Positions 37,094 through 48,980 of a stretch of 64,000 nucleotides of DNA are shown here, one piece after another (position 1 is the stretch's first letter; each line of letters opens with the position of its first letter). Source of the DNA: Sipunculus nudus. Taxonomy: Eukaryota > Annelida > Sipuncula > Golfingiida > Sipunculidae. Made by a program: the position numbers and the translations under genes. Below the pieces are notes generated by a model. That model was given only the letters and a program-made list of their open reading frames with translations, was not told where the DNA came from and did no database searches. The stretch lies in contig CM049322.1 in assembly GCA_026874595.1 (NCBI GenBank), positions 25,145,400 through 25,209,399 on the forward strand, in the 5' to 3' direction.

Positions 37094-39126
37094 TATTTTT
37101 AGCTCAGCTGACTGTAAGTCATCTGAGCTATAGCAATCACTCTTTGTCCGTCCGGGCGTCTGTCCATTAACAGGGCACACACTGTAACCACTGGACTTAG
37201 AATCTTTATATCTTGAGATCTTGGGAGGTCTATAAAAAATCTCCTTTGAAACCTGAAATAAGGTCTCTTTTAGCCATATCCTTTGAGCTGTGGGGCTCCC
37301 AATTACCCCCCAGAATAATAGAAATTTTGATAAAACAAATATCTCATTAACTACATCACTGATGGTCCTGATTTTTGGCATACATATTGATCATGAGATG
37401 TCCCATCAGTTCCTGCAGACTGGTGGCACCACCTGTATTTTTCAAATTTTACAATTTTTTTCTCTCTATTTTTGAGACCCTTAAGGATGTAGTTATCTGT
37501 CAACATGGTACAAATCGTAACCACTGGACCTAGAATTTTTATTCTTGACACACAGGGAGACCCATGAAAAGTCTCCATGGAAACCTGAAATTAGGTCTCT
37601 TTTACCCATATCCTTTGAGCTATGGCACTCCAAAGTACAGCCCAGAATAATGGAAAATTTGATACAAAAGCTGAAGTATCAGAACAACTAATGCAGAGAT
37701 CTTTGCATGGATATTGACCATTAAGTGTTTTTATTAGTTTCTGCAGACTGGTGGAGCCACCTGTAATTTTTACGCAATTTTTCTCTTTTTTTAGATATAT
37801 AAATACAGAACAATCTTGGCCTGTTAGTTAATCTGTTTGATGCTTCAGTTGACGGTGTCTAGACACACCGTCTAGATGTCTAGAACCTGCCAACTGTGTC
37901 AGTTTTTACAATAGTTCAAGTTACGCTCTGTATCTATAAATAACTTTGGCAGTCTGCCAACCGTTTCAGATTTGCCATCAGGTCAAAGTTTCAGTCTGTA
38001 AGAGCCAGTCGTAAGTTTCAGTCTGTAAGAGCCAGTGGTGCGGTTACATGTGGCACATGAGGTACCCTTGATCTAGGGGAAAGCTGAGCCTCCATTGCCA
38101 GGATACATGAGTAGGTGTGACTCAATACCAAGACTAAAAGAGGAACTTGTTCTTGGGTTTTGTAGGGAAAAAGCTAAAAAACATTTTAAAAATGTTCTTC
38201 TATGAAACCATGCTGGCAAATTGTCAGTTCATCTGTCCCAATATCCCTCCCTGGCAAAAAGAACATATCGGAAATATCCTGACTGATACATCCTATTTTT
38301 AAAATTTCCTAGTCCAAAACATGCAGGTCTGAAATGTCCATTTGGCTGAAATGATCAGTATTAAATTTTTAAAATAAACATTCATACTCCCAAATTTTGC
38401 AGTTTTTCGCATTAGGCCTTTAGGCCTTGTTTCTTATTTTAATGAATTTTTTTCTATTTTTTTACTAAAAAATGACAACAATCATGTCAGTTTCTCAGCT
38501 GTGATTACATCTAGTGTCCCAGGTTGGATTGACACATGGATTTCAAACTTGACTTACATATGTCCCACCACTAAAGCAAGGACCTGTATGATTTTTGGGT
38601 CATGAGGTCAAAAGTCAAGGTCAGAGGACTCACATAAAAAGATTACGGCTCCATTTTAAGCCAAGCTTTTCATCCCAAACTTCCCATCTTGGGCATTTAA
38701 CTGACTTGCCAGTATGAGGAGAGCATAAATGAATTTGGGGTCACAAGGTCAAGGTCACAGGGGTCATCTGTTCATAAATTAGTTTTAGATGATAACTCCA
38801 GTTTAGTTTGAAAAATTGTGGATGCACTGTAAATCTGTAAATCACTGTAAACTTTTCATCCCAAACTTTCATCTTTCACACATGGCTTACTTGCCCAAAG
38901 TGAGGAAATCTGTAGATTTTGAGGTTACCTGGTCAGAGATCAAGGTCACTTTTTTAAAAGATTGTTACAATAATCTAAATGCTGCAAATCAAGGATAATA
39001 AGTTCTAAGATTTTTGGGTCACAAGGTCATTGGTTAAGGTCACAGGACTGTCATCTTAAAAGAAATCTTTAAAAATATCCTTATTAACAAATTCAGCTGA
39101 GTGTCAAGACCCATGGGTCCCTAGTT
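37094..39126 (+). mobile_element. F1-type element (divergent interior) upstream of the second FHA exon
   Basis: The 5' end TTTTTAGCTCAGCTGACTGT and CATCTGAGCTATAG, and the 3' end CAGCTGAGTGTCAAGACCCA, TGGGTCCCTAGTTT, are F1 termini. The interior differs from copies A-D. It has two ~440-bp modules each with a palindrome near 37,422 and 37,750, a Z 3' fragment at 38,150-38,435, and a stretch with F5-like AGGTCA repeats (38,500-39,060). It is therefore composite or recombined. Its 3' end is ~135 bp from the exon acceptor. Confidence 0.7.
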
Positions 39127-39260
39127 TGTTAAAATGTCTGAGGAAACAACAAATTGAAACACAGTTTTATATTTGTCAAAATTTGTATAAATAAGTAGTG
39201 TCATAGCTTAGTGGTTGTAATGTAGATCATCTCAGCAAATGCCATTTTAAACTGTTTCAG

Positions 39261-39443
39261 GAATTACCTCTGTTGGAACTGGCCAGAATAAAGAGCCACC
39301 AGACATTTTGATTGAAGGGACAGGAGTTGAAAGTCATCACTGTGACATTGTGAATAAAGGAAATAAAGTTTACATTCAGCCTGTATCAATTTTGTGTGCT
39401 GTTGATGGTCTGAAAATCAGAAAACCAACTCTCCTGACTCAAG
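39261..39443 (+). CDS. PHLDB: PHLDB/LL5-like protein, exon encoding the C-terminal half of the FHA domain
   Basis: A 183-nt open exon sits between a TTTCAG acceptor and a GTAAGT donor. It takes two bases to complete the Gly codon left by the 12,586-12,706 exon, encodes 60 residues and leaves one base (phase 1 to phase 1). The joined reading passes through PLPEG-ITSVGTG, DILIEGTGVES, HHCDIVNKGNK and then LCAVDGLKIRKPTLLTQ(G). The GxGVxSxHC segment followed by 'C-x-DGL-x-x-x-x-PT-x-LTQG' is the signature of the PHLDB FHA domain. It distinguishes this from kinesin-3 FHA domains, which share the fold but have a different linker. The following exon, expected to finish the last FHA strand, was not found before the window end. 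An F1 transposon ends only about 135 bp upstream of the acceptor. Confidence 0.85.
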
Positions 39444-39519
39444 GTAAGTTTCCATGTTAAACTCTTTTTAGTGCTTTCTTAAATGTGTCAGAACAGCATT
39501 GAATTTTTTGCTCCACAAT

Positions 39520-40030
39520 GTGACTGTCCAAAAGACAGGCAGCTATGATTGTCCCAAATCTGTAACCATCCAAAAGACAAGCAGCTTTGTCTCAAAACTG
39601 AAACTGTGCAAAAATAGTCCCAAAACATTAACTGTCCTAAAGTTTGTCCCAAAATTTTAACTGTCCAACAGACAAGGAGCCATGATTGTCCAAAAAATTG
39701 AACTGTCCAAAAGACAGGCAGCTCTGATTGTCCTAAAACAGTAACTCTCCAAAGGACAAAGGTCTATGATTGTTCTGAAACTGTAACTGAAACTGTAACT
39801 GTCAAGTAGCCATGATTGTTCGAAAACTTTAACTGACCGAAAGACAGGCAGCTATGATTGTCCCAAAACTGTAACTCTCCAGAGACAAAGATGTATGAAT
39901 GTCCCTAAACTGTAACTCTCCAGAGACAAAGATCTATCATCATCCAAAAAGATTAAGTGACCAAAAGATTGTCCCAAAATTTAACTTTCCAAAAGACAGG
40001 CAGCTATGACTGTCCCAAACTTTAACTATA
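39520..40030. repeat. Degenerate ~45-50-bp tandem repeat
   Basis: About ten imperfect units built on CTGTCCAAAAGACAGGCAGC, TATGATTGTCCCAAAACTGT and AAC. Units vary in length and the array begins ~75 bp inside the intron. It is older and more diverged than the satellites at 3-9 kb. Confidence 0.75.
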
Positions 40031-40933
40031 AGGTTTATTTATGGGAATTGGGTTTCCTTTGGCATGCTTATTGTCATTATTTTACTGGGTATACCAGACA
40101 GGTGGCACCACCTACACTGGTAATTAGTCAAAGTCAGGTTGGTACTTGGCCAAGGCTTCAGTGCTTGTTAGCGAACCTGTGAGCTTATGCGATGGCGCAG
40201 CGTCCATCATCCGCTGGCTTTCCACCATCCATGGCTGTAAGTCAGAAACCGTCAGAGCTAGCAGCTCCAAATTACATGTAAGAATTATTCACATGTGAAA
40301 CTTGGTGCCCTGGAGCTTATTATTGGGTATCTGCATTAATTTAGATTTTATAGAGAAAAAGCTTAAAAACTTTTAAAAATCTTCTTCTCTGAAACTGTCC
40401 AGCCAAATTGTCCAATATTTCACAGAAATGATCCCTGGAACAATCTCTCTCAAATTTGTTTGAATGGTTCCAGTTTGGAGATTTTTGGCCGAGTTACAGG
40501 AGGTTGAGTCATCTGTCCAAAAAAGCACACTAAAATAAAATCTCAGAAATGGCTTGAGCTATAATCACCAAATTTTATACCAATGTTTGTCACATATGTC
40601 ATATCTGATTTTGAGGTATTGGTGGCGCCACCTACATTGATGTGTTTTTTACAAGCGAAAATGTAATTTTAAAATCTTCTAGCTTATACACTGATTTATG
40701 ATGAAACTGTTAAGCTGATTGGTTTAAACTTTACAAGAATTATTCTATGGTAGGGTTCTGCCAGTTTTATAAGAATAGATTGGGTAAATACAGTTTTAAA
40801 AAAACAATTGAAAAGGCTTTCTGTATTTAAAAACAGATTTGACAACATGATGAGTTTCAGCAGCCAAGTCAAGAGGTCACTCAGTACAAACAGGTGGGGT
40901 TCAGACATCACCATTGCAACTGACCTAGCTCTG

Positions 40934-40993
40934 CGGTGTGTCTAGACAATGTGTCTAGACGTCTAGACACAGCGTCTAGACGTCTAGACACAA
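40934..40993. repeat. Cluster of GTCTAGAC palindromes
   Basis: Five perfect 8-bp GTCTAGAC palindromes lie within 60 bp, two pairs directly abutting (GTCTAGACGTCTAGAC). A smaller cluster lies at 37,857-37,890, with one GTCTAGAC and two partial TCTAGA motifs. Confidence 0.85.
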
Positions 40994-42142
40994 TGTTTGG
41001 ATGCAGAATTTCCAGATTATTGGAACTATATCTTTCAACTGTTTGTAAAAACTTGGTTTGCATTTTACGTGAATTGGGTTTATCATCAGGTCACATGTGA
41101 ACTGCTGCGCTCTCATTTTTGGTTGACCTCTGACCTTTCCTCGCTGCCCAGTGTCCATTTGTGTGTCTGTTTCCACACATAAACCCGCATATCTCGGGAA
41201 CCGTTTGACTGATCAGGCTAAAAATTTTGCAAAAATGTAGCCCTTTGATAGCTTTATAACAAACACTGAAAATGGTGGCGCCACCTGCAACCATTTTTGC
41301 ACAGTGTCCATCTGTTCATCTGCCTTGGGATAATATCACTCATATCTCAGCAGTGGTTTGACTTATCCACCTGAAATTTTGCTGATTTATACATCCTGGA
41401 CAGCTTTCTCGATTTTATGACAGATGGCACCACCTACTTTCACGTTTACTCTGCAGACATCCAAGTTCATATCTCGGGTTCCGTTTGACCTATTGGGCCA
41501 AAATTTTGCATGTGTATAGATCTCACATAGCTCTTCATCATAGGCAATCTGGTGGCGCCACCTGCAACCATTTTTGCACAGCGTCCATCTGTTCATCTGC
41601 CTTGGGATAAAATCACTCATATCTCAGCAGTGGTTTGACTTATCCACCTGAAATTTTGCAGGTTTATACATCCTGGACAGCTTTCGTGACTTATGACAGG
41701 TGGTGCCACCTACATTTACGTTTACTCTGCAGACATCCAAGCTCATATCTCGGGTTCCATTTGACCTATTGGGCCAAAATTTTGCATGTGTATAGATCTC
41801 ACATAGCTCTTCATCATAGGCAAAACTGGTGGCGCCCTCTGCAAACAATTATGCCCAGCATCTATCTGTTCATCTGCCTTGGGATAATATTACTCATATC
41901 TCAGCAGTGGTTTGACTTTTCCACCTGAAAATTTGCAGGTTTATACATCCTGGAAAGCTTTCTCAATTTTATGACAGGTGGCGCCACCTACATCCATGTA
42001 TACGCTGTAGACATCCAAGCTAACATGCAACACACCTCACTCTATTCCCCTTGCCACTTAATCCATGCCTCACTTCACCCGTCCCACTCTGATTTCTGCA
42101 GATTCACAGAGTTGCTTGTCAACTACCCATATTCTAGTTTTA
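40985..42142 (+). mobile_element. Y element nested in Z, 5' end decayed
   Basis: The Y body starts near GATGCAGAATTTCC and runs through GGTCACATGTGAACTGCTGC. It then has six palindrome-ended modules at 41,274, 41,423, 41,551, 41,699, 41,828 and 41,977 (spacings 149, 128, 148, 129 and 149). The 3' end is GTTGCTTGTCAACTACCCAT, ATTCTAGTTTT. Confidence 0.82.
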
Positions 42143-42537
42143 AAATGTCCTAGTCTGAAACATGCACGTCTGAAATGTCCATTTTGCTGAAATCATAATG
42201 ACTAAGGTAGATATGCAGGACTTAAAAGGATCAATATTAAATTTAAAACCTCCATTCATACTCCCAAACTTTGCACAGGTTGGCATTAGGCCTTTAGGCC
42301 TTGTGTACATTGGTCCATGGATCCAGTCTGGTCAGTAGGTGGGTGCAGTTGTCTGTGCATCAGAAGATATCTGTGCACATAAATCAAGACTGTTTCGATG
42401 TATCCTCTTGACCTTTTGCATGTACAAACATCAGGGATAGCTTTCTTAAACACCAGCCTCATGGTGCCACCAAGATTAAACTTTGTACAGCATATCTCAT
42501 TAAGGATTTTATGTGTTGGCCTGAAATGTCCATACAT

Positions 42538-43740
42538 TTTTAGCGCAGCTGACTGAACGTCAAATGAGCTATAGTATTGATCCTTTGTCTGTCAGCTGTC
42601 CGTCCGTCTGTCCACCCGTCTGTCTGTCTGTTAAACTGGCAGGTTTTGAAACCCTTAGACCTAAAAATTTAAAATTTGACATATAGTTAGTAGTCCCCAA
42701 AAATCTCTTACCATACAGAAAATTGGGTCAGTAGGAAAAACCTCAATTTTCCATGAAAAAGCCATTGTTACACTTCAAGACAGCCTAATTTCAAAACCAC
42801 ACATCTGTTATTGACCATATTTAATGTCCATATGCCTATATTTATTTCCTATGTACATACCCAAAATTAGGTCAGTATTGTGTATTAATGTGTAATTGTA
42901 TCTGCCAAAATGAAGTTTTGTGGATACTATGTTTTTGTCCCGGTTCTGCCCCCCCTGCCGTTTCGTTTCCGGAGAACTCCTCTGAGACTACTGAACTGAT
43001 TTTTTCCGAAACTTACACTAATTATTGGGTCACATGTGAACTGGTGCCTAACCAGTTTTCCTTTCCTCTCTGCCCAGCATCCATTTGTGCGCCTGTTTCC
43101 ACACATAAACCCACATATCTCAGGAAAAGTTTGACATATCAGGAAAAAAATGATGTACAAATGTAGCCCTTGGATAGCTTTTTAACATAAACAAAAAATG
43201 TTGGCGCCACCTGCAACCATGTTTGCACAGTGTCCATCTGTTCGTCTGCCTTGGGTAAAAATCACTCATATCTCTGCAGTGGTTTGACTCATTCACCTGA
43301 AATTCAGCATGTGTATACATCCTTGATTTTATGACAGGTGGCGTGGCGCCACTTGCATTCACGTTCACGCTGCAGACATCCATGCTTGTATCTCTAGACT
43401 GGTTTGACTTATCTTCCTGAAAATTTGCATGTGTATAGATCTCACATAGCTCTTTATTATACGCAAAACTGGTGGCGCGTTTTACTTATTGTTAGTACAT
43501 TTGATTTAATTTTCACAGCAGGTTCACATCAGGATTGATTCTGTTAAATTCTGAAATTTGAAAATAAAAGCTAATAAATAAGGCTTGTTATTGAAGTTTT
43601 TCATGAGGCTCCATTGTATTCACTTGCATAATGTTCAACTGCAGGCAGGCCACTACTGCTCACCTGAGGGGAGCCATGCCATATCAAACCAACACCCTCC
43701 CCCTTCCAACCTTCCAAAAAATGAGGATCTAATGCAAACA
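42538..43740 (+). mobile_element. F1 element with a nested Y element
   Basis: The 5' end is TTTTAGCGCAGCTGACTGAA with a degenerate hairpin and GTCC/GTCT repeats. F1 core runs to about 42,890 and resumes at about 43,478 (GTACATTTGATTTAATTTTC, CACAGCAGG). A 5' part of Y (42,893-43,477) lies between, starting GTATCTGCCAAAATGAAG and ending inside a palindrome. No F1 3' terminus is seen. Confidence 0.72.
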
Positions 43741-44646
43741 TTTGTTAGCGAACCTGTAAGCTTATGTGATGGTGTGGCATTGTGTGTTGTGCGTCGTATG
43801 TACATTAGCCCATACTATCTCGAAAATGGCAGAAGCTAGCATCACCAAATTTTATGCAAAAAAATCAGTCATCTAAAAAACTCTATCGGAATTTTGTTTA
43901 TTTTTTGGCTATCTGCATTTACTTAAATTTTATAGGGAAAAAGCTTAAAAACATTTCAAAATCTTCTTCTCCAAAATCATTCAGCCAAATTGTCCAATAT
44001 TTCACAGAATTATTCCCAGAAACAATCTCTCACAAGTTGTTCGAATGCTTCCAGTTTGGTGATTTTTAGCTGAGTTACAAGAAGTTGAACTTAGTCATCT
44101 GTCCAAAAAGGCATACTAAAATATCAGTCTGAGAAACGGCTGGAGCTATCATCACCCAATTCTATGCAAATGTAGGTCACATGAGTCATATTTGAAATTG
44201 AGGTATTGTTGGCGCCACCTGCATCAACCTTTTTTGTATAAAATGGTTCTTGGGTCATCAGTACATTTACCCATAATTTCTTAGGAACAACAGGAGCTAG
44301 CATCACCAAACTATCAAAAATCAGTCCTATGTCAAATGTTGTGGGATTGAGCTTTTTGTGGCACACCTGCATTAACTTATATTTTACAGGAAAAAGCATA
44401 AAACCTTTCAAAATCTTCTTCTCCAAAATTATTCCCCCAAAAAATGATCCCAGAGATTAGTTACAGGACAAGTTACAGGAATTTGAACTTAGTCATTTGG
44501 CCAAGTAAGCATGCTAAGAACAGGACAAACAACAGGAGCTAAGCATCACCAACTTTTGTGCAAATGTTGGTCACATGATTCATATTTGAAATTGAGGTTT
44601 TTGTTGCATCACCTACATCGGCCTGTTTTTTATGGGCAAGAACCTC

Positions 44647-47607
44647 GTAATTGTATCTGCTCAAACGAAAGTTTTGCAGATACTTTGTTTTTGACCAGGT
44701 GCCACCCCGCCATGGCCGCCATGTTAGTTTCAGGATCCTCCTTTGGGACCCATGGACAGAACTTTCCGAATTCTCGTTTATTATTCGCTCACCTATTTTG
44801 TTGTGCCTAATAAAGACATGAGGCGCACCCTGCAACCCTTTATGTGCAGTATGAATCTTGGTGTCTTTGTGATAACAGCCCATATCTCAGGAGTGGTTTC
44901 CATGTATTGTGCTGTATTTTGCATGTCTATAGATCCTTGATCTCTCCATCTCTTACATGAGACTGGTGGCACCACCTACAATCATTTTTGCATATCATCC
45001 ATTTATACAATTGCTTTCTGTTCATCTTAGGCCAGACTTTTTTAATTTTTCGGTTTACAAACCCGCCGACCTCCGATTTCCTCATTTCAGAAAAAAAATA
45101 AAATTGGCATTTTGACTTTTTTCCTTTTATATTGCGTCGCCGAATCCAGCACGGTTGTTGACAAATGAATTGTTTAGTGACCGTGTGTATTAGATCACCT
45201 CAAACATTAGAACTCGTATGATTGGCTAATAAGGTCACTTTCATAATGAAAGATGGAGGGTATAAGCCAATCACAATAGGGTATCCTTGGGCCATAAATG
45301 CAACTGATTGGCCATCAAGTAGACAAAAGATTCAGCAGGGAAATTGAGAATTCTTGGAGAGTTTTCAAAGTTCGTTTTCTGCACTACAGTACATTTTCAA
45401 ACCAGCGTTTAGGTCATATTTGTTAAACATATTTGTTATAGATAGATGTGAATTAGAAAAGAAAATTAGTTTGGTTGCATAGCGGCTTTACCAGCTTGCC
45501 ACTGTTAATAACTTGCTGGATATACAAACAAATTTACTTCTTAAGACTAATTATTGCACTCAAAGTCAGACGCTATTTATTACTGCAAATTGGCTAAGTT
45601 TCACAAGTTTACTCATTAAAAATATTATAACTTGTCAAAACTTAAAAACGTAGTCTTGTAACGCTTAAAAGAAAATTACTGAACAGATGAAATTATATAC
45701 TGGATGAGGTCGTCATGTACTCTTTGAAAACTCCAGGAATTCTCAGGGTTTCTGCAGTATTTCCAACTATCTGTAGTCTTAGTGGCGCGTTTTTATGCGA
45801 GGCGTTGGCTTTGCGGATATTTTTATAGTCAAAACAAAAGCAAGCTAAAATGAAAGCCACTTAAAATTCAGAAACTTTGAAAGGATTCATTTAATTGTTC
45901 CAAACGGATGTGATGGAAGCTTTGATGTGTATGGATGCTGAAAAGCTTTTCTGGACTGACAGTGGCCAAGTGACGGCATATTAAACTGAGTACGGTACGT
46001 ACTGTCACGGCGGTGGTAAGAAATGCAGATGAATAAATAAAGATTAGTAATACTTTTTAAAATTTTAAAATATTTGAATAATTCAATGTGATCTCCAATG
46101 GAAACCCTACTTTATTAGCAGTTGTTGTATATTCAAAGGACTGTCATTGTCAAACATGCGCAACACCAAAAAGGAAAGGACATGGTCATGAATCAAACAA
46201 CGCGAGTACGCGAGTTCCATGTTGTTGACATTTGATCTGTTGATAGTGAATAGCTGCAAGTCGCATATTGTCATTGTTATTGTCATTCACGACTGAAATA
46301 TAAAACTGCAGTCTATCACGCTAGCAGTGAATATTTAGTTTTCTCCTTGCATATATGACAAAAATATATTATTTTGTATTTGTATAAGTGTTTGACTGGT
46401 CTTTAATTTGTAAAACTTTATAATTATATATAATATAAAATAGGCAGTTCACTTTGCAGGGACAGTGACTGAATATTTATTTCAGGTGTGTATGAATCAT
46501 AAGTTTTACTGTTTAAACTTTTATTTGTCATTAATTTACCTTCAATGACATTTGAATGGCTTGAAATAACATGGCACACGCAAGATGCATGTGGAAAACT
46601 CAAGAGGATGATGATAATATTTTAATTTTTATATATTATATATTTTATACAGGTTTATATAGAGCCATTTAAATATGAATTTTATAACCCAACTGTACAA
46701 TACAGGATTCACGAACACTAGTATCCAGGTTTGTTCCAATTTTTTTTTTTTTTTTCCTACCTCCTACCTATCACTTGTCAATCATGTTCGTGAATCAAAG
46801 AATTAAAAAAGTCTGGCCTTAGGGTTGGTTCAATGTTTTAGGCTGAAATTGTGCATGTCTCTAGATCTTGGACACCTTGATCTCATACTCAAGACTGGTG
46901 GCTCCATCTGCAATTGTTTCCGAGTGGTGTCATTCCATACGTTTGCTTTGGGTGAAAAAGGCTCATATCTTAGGTGCGTTTCAATGTATTGGTCTCAAAT
47001 TTGGCAAATCCATCCATCTTAGGTAGCTCCATCTCATACTCAAGACAGGTGGCACCGTCTGCAATTATGTTTGCATGGTCTCCATCCGTACGTTCGCTTT
47101 GCACAAATCTCAGGAGTGATTCAATGTATTGATCTGAAATTATGCGTGCCGATCCATCTTGGATACATCCCTCATGTACTCAAGACTAGTGGCATCATCT
47201 GCAATTGTTTTTGCGTGATGTCCATTTGTCCGTTTGCTTTGGGTAAAAATCACTCATATCTCAGGAGTAGAGGATATATGAGCCTGAAATTTTGCATGTT
47301 TATCCATTTTGGATAGCTTTGTCAAAGACCAGATCGGTGGCGCCACCTGCTGTTCAAGTTTTATTGAAAACATCGATGCACTTTTTCTCAGTAGTAAATT
47401 GGTTTCTCAGCCTGAAACTTTGCATTGTGTATCCATCTGTAGATTTTTTTTTTGGTGAGGCACACATACGAGGAGTTTAATTGGCATCACTGATGCCACA
47501 AAATTTGGCATCATCTCATGTCAGGAACATTCAGTGCCTTCTTTTACCCATTCCTCTGTGATTTGGCCGTCACATAAAGTCACTTGTCGACTACCCATAT
47601 TCTAGTT
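44647..47607 (+). mobile_element. Y element nested in Z, itself interrupted
   Basis: The 5' hairpin is GTATCTGCTCAAACGAAAGT then TTTGCAGATAC, and the 3' end is TTGTCGACTACCCATATTCT, AGTTTT. Interior sequence 44,690-45,026 and 46,821-47,560 carries palindrome-ended modules that resemble F5 more than canonical Y. Positions 45,030-46,817 are a separate TIR transposon. Confidence 0.78.
45030..46817. mobile_element. Non-autonomous TIR DNA transposon, PIF/Harbinger-like (1,788 bp)
   Basis: Terminal inverted repeats begin GGCCAGACTTTTTTAATT and end AATTAAAAAAGTCTGGCC: 18 bp perfect. Both sides are flanked by TTA (45,027-45,029 and 46,818-46,820), a 3-bp duplication fitting the TWA target of PIF/Harbinger. 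A second inverted pair near the right end (GATTCACGAACA at ~46,704 and TGTTCGTGAATC at ~46,783) could form a hairpin. No transposase frame is present. The ~1.6-kb interior matches nothing else in the window. Superfamily is inferred from TSD length and end bases only. Confidence 0.8.
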
Positions 47608-48980
47608 TTAGCCAATTTCAGCTTCTACATTATGATTTGATTTTTCAAGAATTATCATGGGGTAGGTTCTCTCAATTGTATAAGAATAGAATGAATTCAT
47701 TGATTTTTGATAGAGTGATAGAAAAGTGAAGTTGGTCTTGTGGCCAAGTAAGCTTATATAAAACTGAGGGCAGCAATAGTCTTCTTCTGCAAAACTGTTG
47801 TTTCAGATTCTGTAACATTGCACAAAAATGATTCTAGGTGGCCTTTGTTCAAGTTTACTTAAATGATTTTTGGCTGAATTGTTGGACATTTAACAGTGAA
47901 AGGACTGTAAGATACTTCGGTGAACAAAGCTACTAGATGTTTTTGCAGTTACAGACTGAGCTGTTTGGGTGTATAAGCAGCGCTGTATAGGCAACATAAA
48001 TAAATAATGTCCATATCCAACTTATGTGTAAAATAAATCCATAAATAAAATATATCTGTGTTCTGATTTTGCTTTTAAAAGGCATCTGTTATTATTCTAA
48101 ACAGTTTTGATAAAAAAATCTTATGAATCTGTCAGCATTGAAACAGGCATTATAGTCTTTCAGTGTGTATAAACAGATATGGCAACAGGCCAAGATTCAG
48201 TCTGTATCTATAAATTGCTTGGCAGACTGCCAACTATTTTAGCTTTGGCAACAGGCCAAGTTTCAGTCTGCATCTATTTATAGCTTTGCAGACTGCAAAC
48301 TTTATCAGATTCGGCAACAGCTGCACCTGTACATTAGTTCCAGTTCACTAAGGGGCAACTTCCTCCCTGATTTGAGCTTGGTCATCCAAGTGTTCTTGAC
48401 AGATAAGTTTTATATATCAGCCTGAAATTGTGCATGTCTATACATCCTGGATAGCTTTGTCTACACAGATTTGGTGGAACTTTTTGCATAGTGTATGTCC
48501 CTTCTTATTTCTCAGGGGTGATTTGAGATGTCAGCCTGAATTGTGCATGTTCATACATTGTGAATAGCTTTGTTGTATGTACAAGACTTCTGGTACCACC
48601 TATAATTATTTTTGGGTTTCATGCATCTGTGGCATTCTGTGCACATAGCTCAACAGTGATTCAAAGGATCTGCCTGAAATTTTGCATGTCCATACATCTT
48701 TGATGGCATTCTCATACACAAGATTGGGGGGGGGGGGGGCACTTCCAGTCATTTTTGTGTTGTGTGCATCTATGCAGGTATTTCAGGAGTGATGTTTGTG
48801 TAATTTGCAATTGTACTCGGTTCAAAATATTTAGTACTTGCATTGTACATGTATATGTCACACATGCACTTGAAAATGAAGCAAGTACTTTTCAAATAAT
48901 GATCAAGCATGTTATCATGGATGCATTATACCTGATTTATGTCCCATTGCACAGGTTCACATTAGGCCTGTAGGCCTTGT

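Larger units (their letters stand above)
12707..39260 (+). other. PHLDB: 26.5-kb intron inside the FHA domain, filled with transposons
   Basis: The interval between the two in-phase FHA exons has a GTGAGT donor and a TTTCAG acceptor. It holds about twenty recognisable repeat insertions: F1, F4, F5, F6, Y and Z elements, a 35-bp satellite and a dead LINE with a nested W element. Stretches with no recognised repeat are 16,640-16,955, 19,586-19,960, 22,285-23,356, 28,800-29,745 and 32,561-33,582. I see no further convincing exon in these. Confidence 0.75.
40163..42310 (+). mobile_element. Z element with a nested Y element
   Basis: The 5' motif GCGAACCTGTG (40,171-40,181) has a 10/11 inverse match CACAGGTTGGC at 42,274-42,284, followed by ATTAGGCCTTTAGGCCTTGT. 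The Z body runs to about 40,920. Y sequence occupies about 40,985-42,140, and the Z tail (AAAATGTCCTAGTCTGAAAC) resumes after the Y terminus TATTCTAGTT. Confidence 0.8.
43742..48972 (+). mobile_element. Z element, outer host of a three-level nest
   Basis: The 5' motif GCGAACCTGTA (43,748) pairs with CACAGGTTCAC (48,950-48,960), followed by ATTAGGCCTGTAGGCCTTGT. Z core occupies 43,742-44,646 and 47,608-48,972; the interval is a Y element. Positions 48,150-48,340 hold a 2.5-fold ~65-bp repeat (GGCAACAGGCCAAG.TTCAGT), also seen at 37,915-38,040. A 14-G run is at 48,726. Confidence 0.78.

Noticed and set aside
39205-39228. tRNA-like A-box (TAGCTTAGTGGTTGTAATG) just upstream of an exon
   Set aside because: No matching B-box within tRNA or SINE distance and no cloverleaf. 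Treated as chance.
45030-46817. Kolobok (TTAA target) assignment for the TIR element
   Set aside because: The flanking duplication is TTA followed by G on both sides, not TTAA. PIF/Harbinger fits better.
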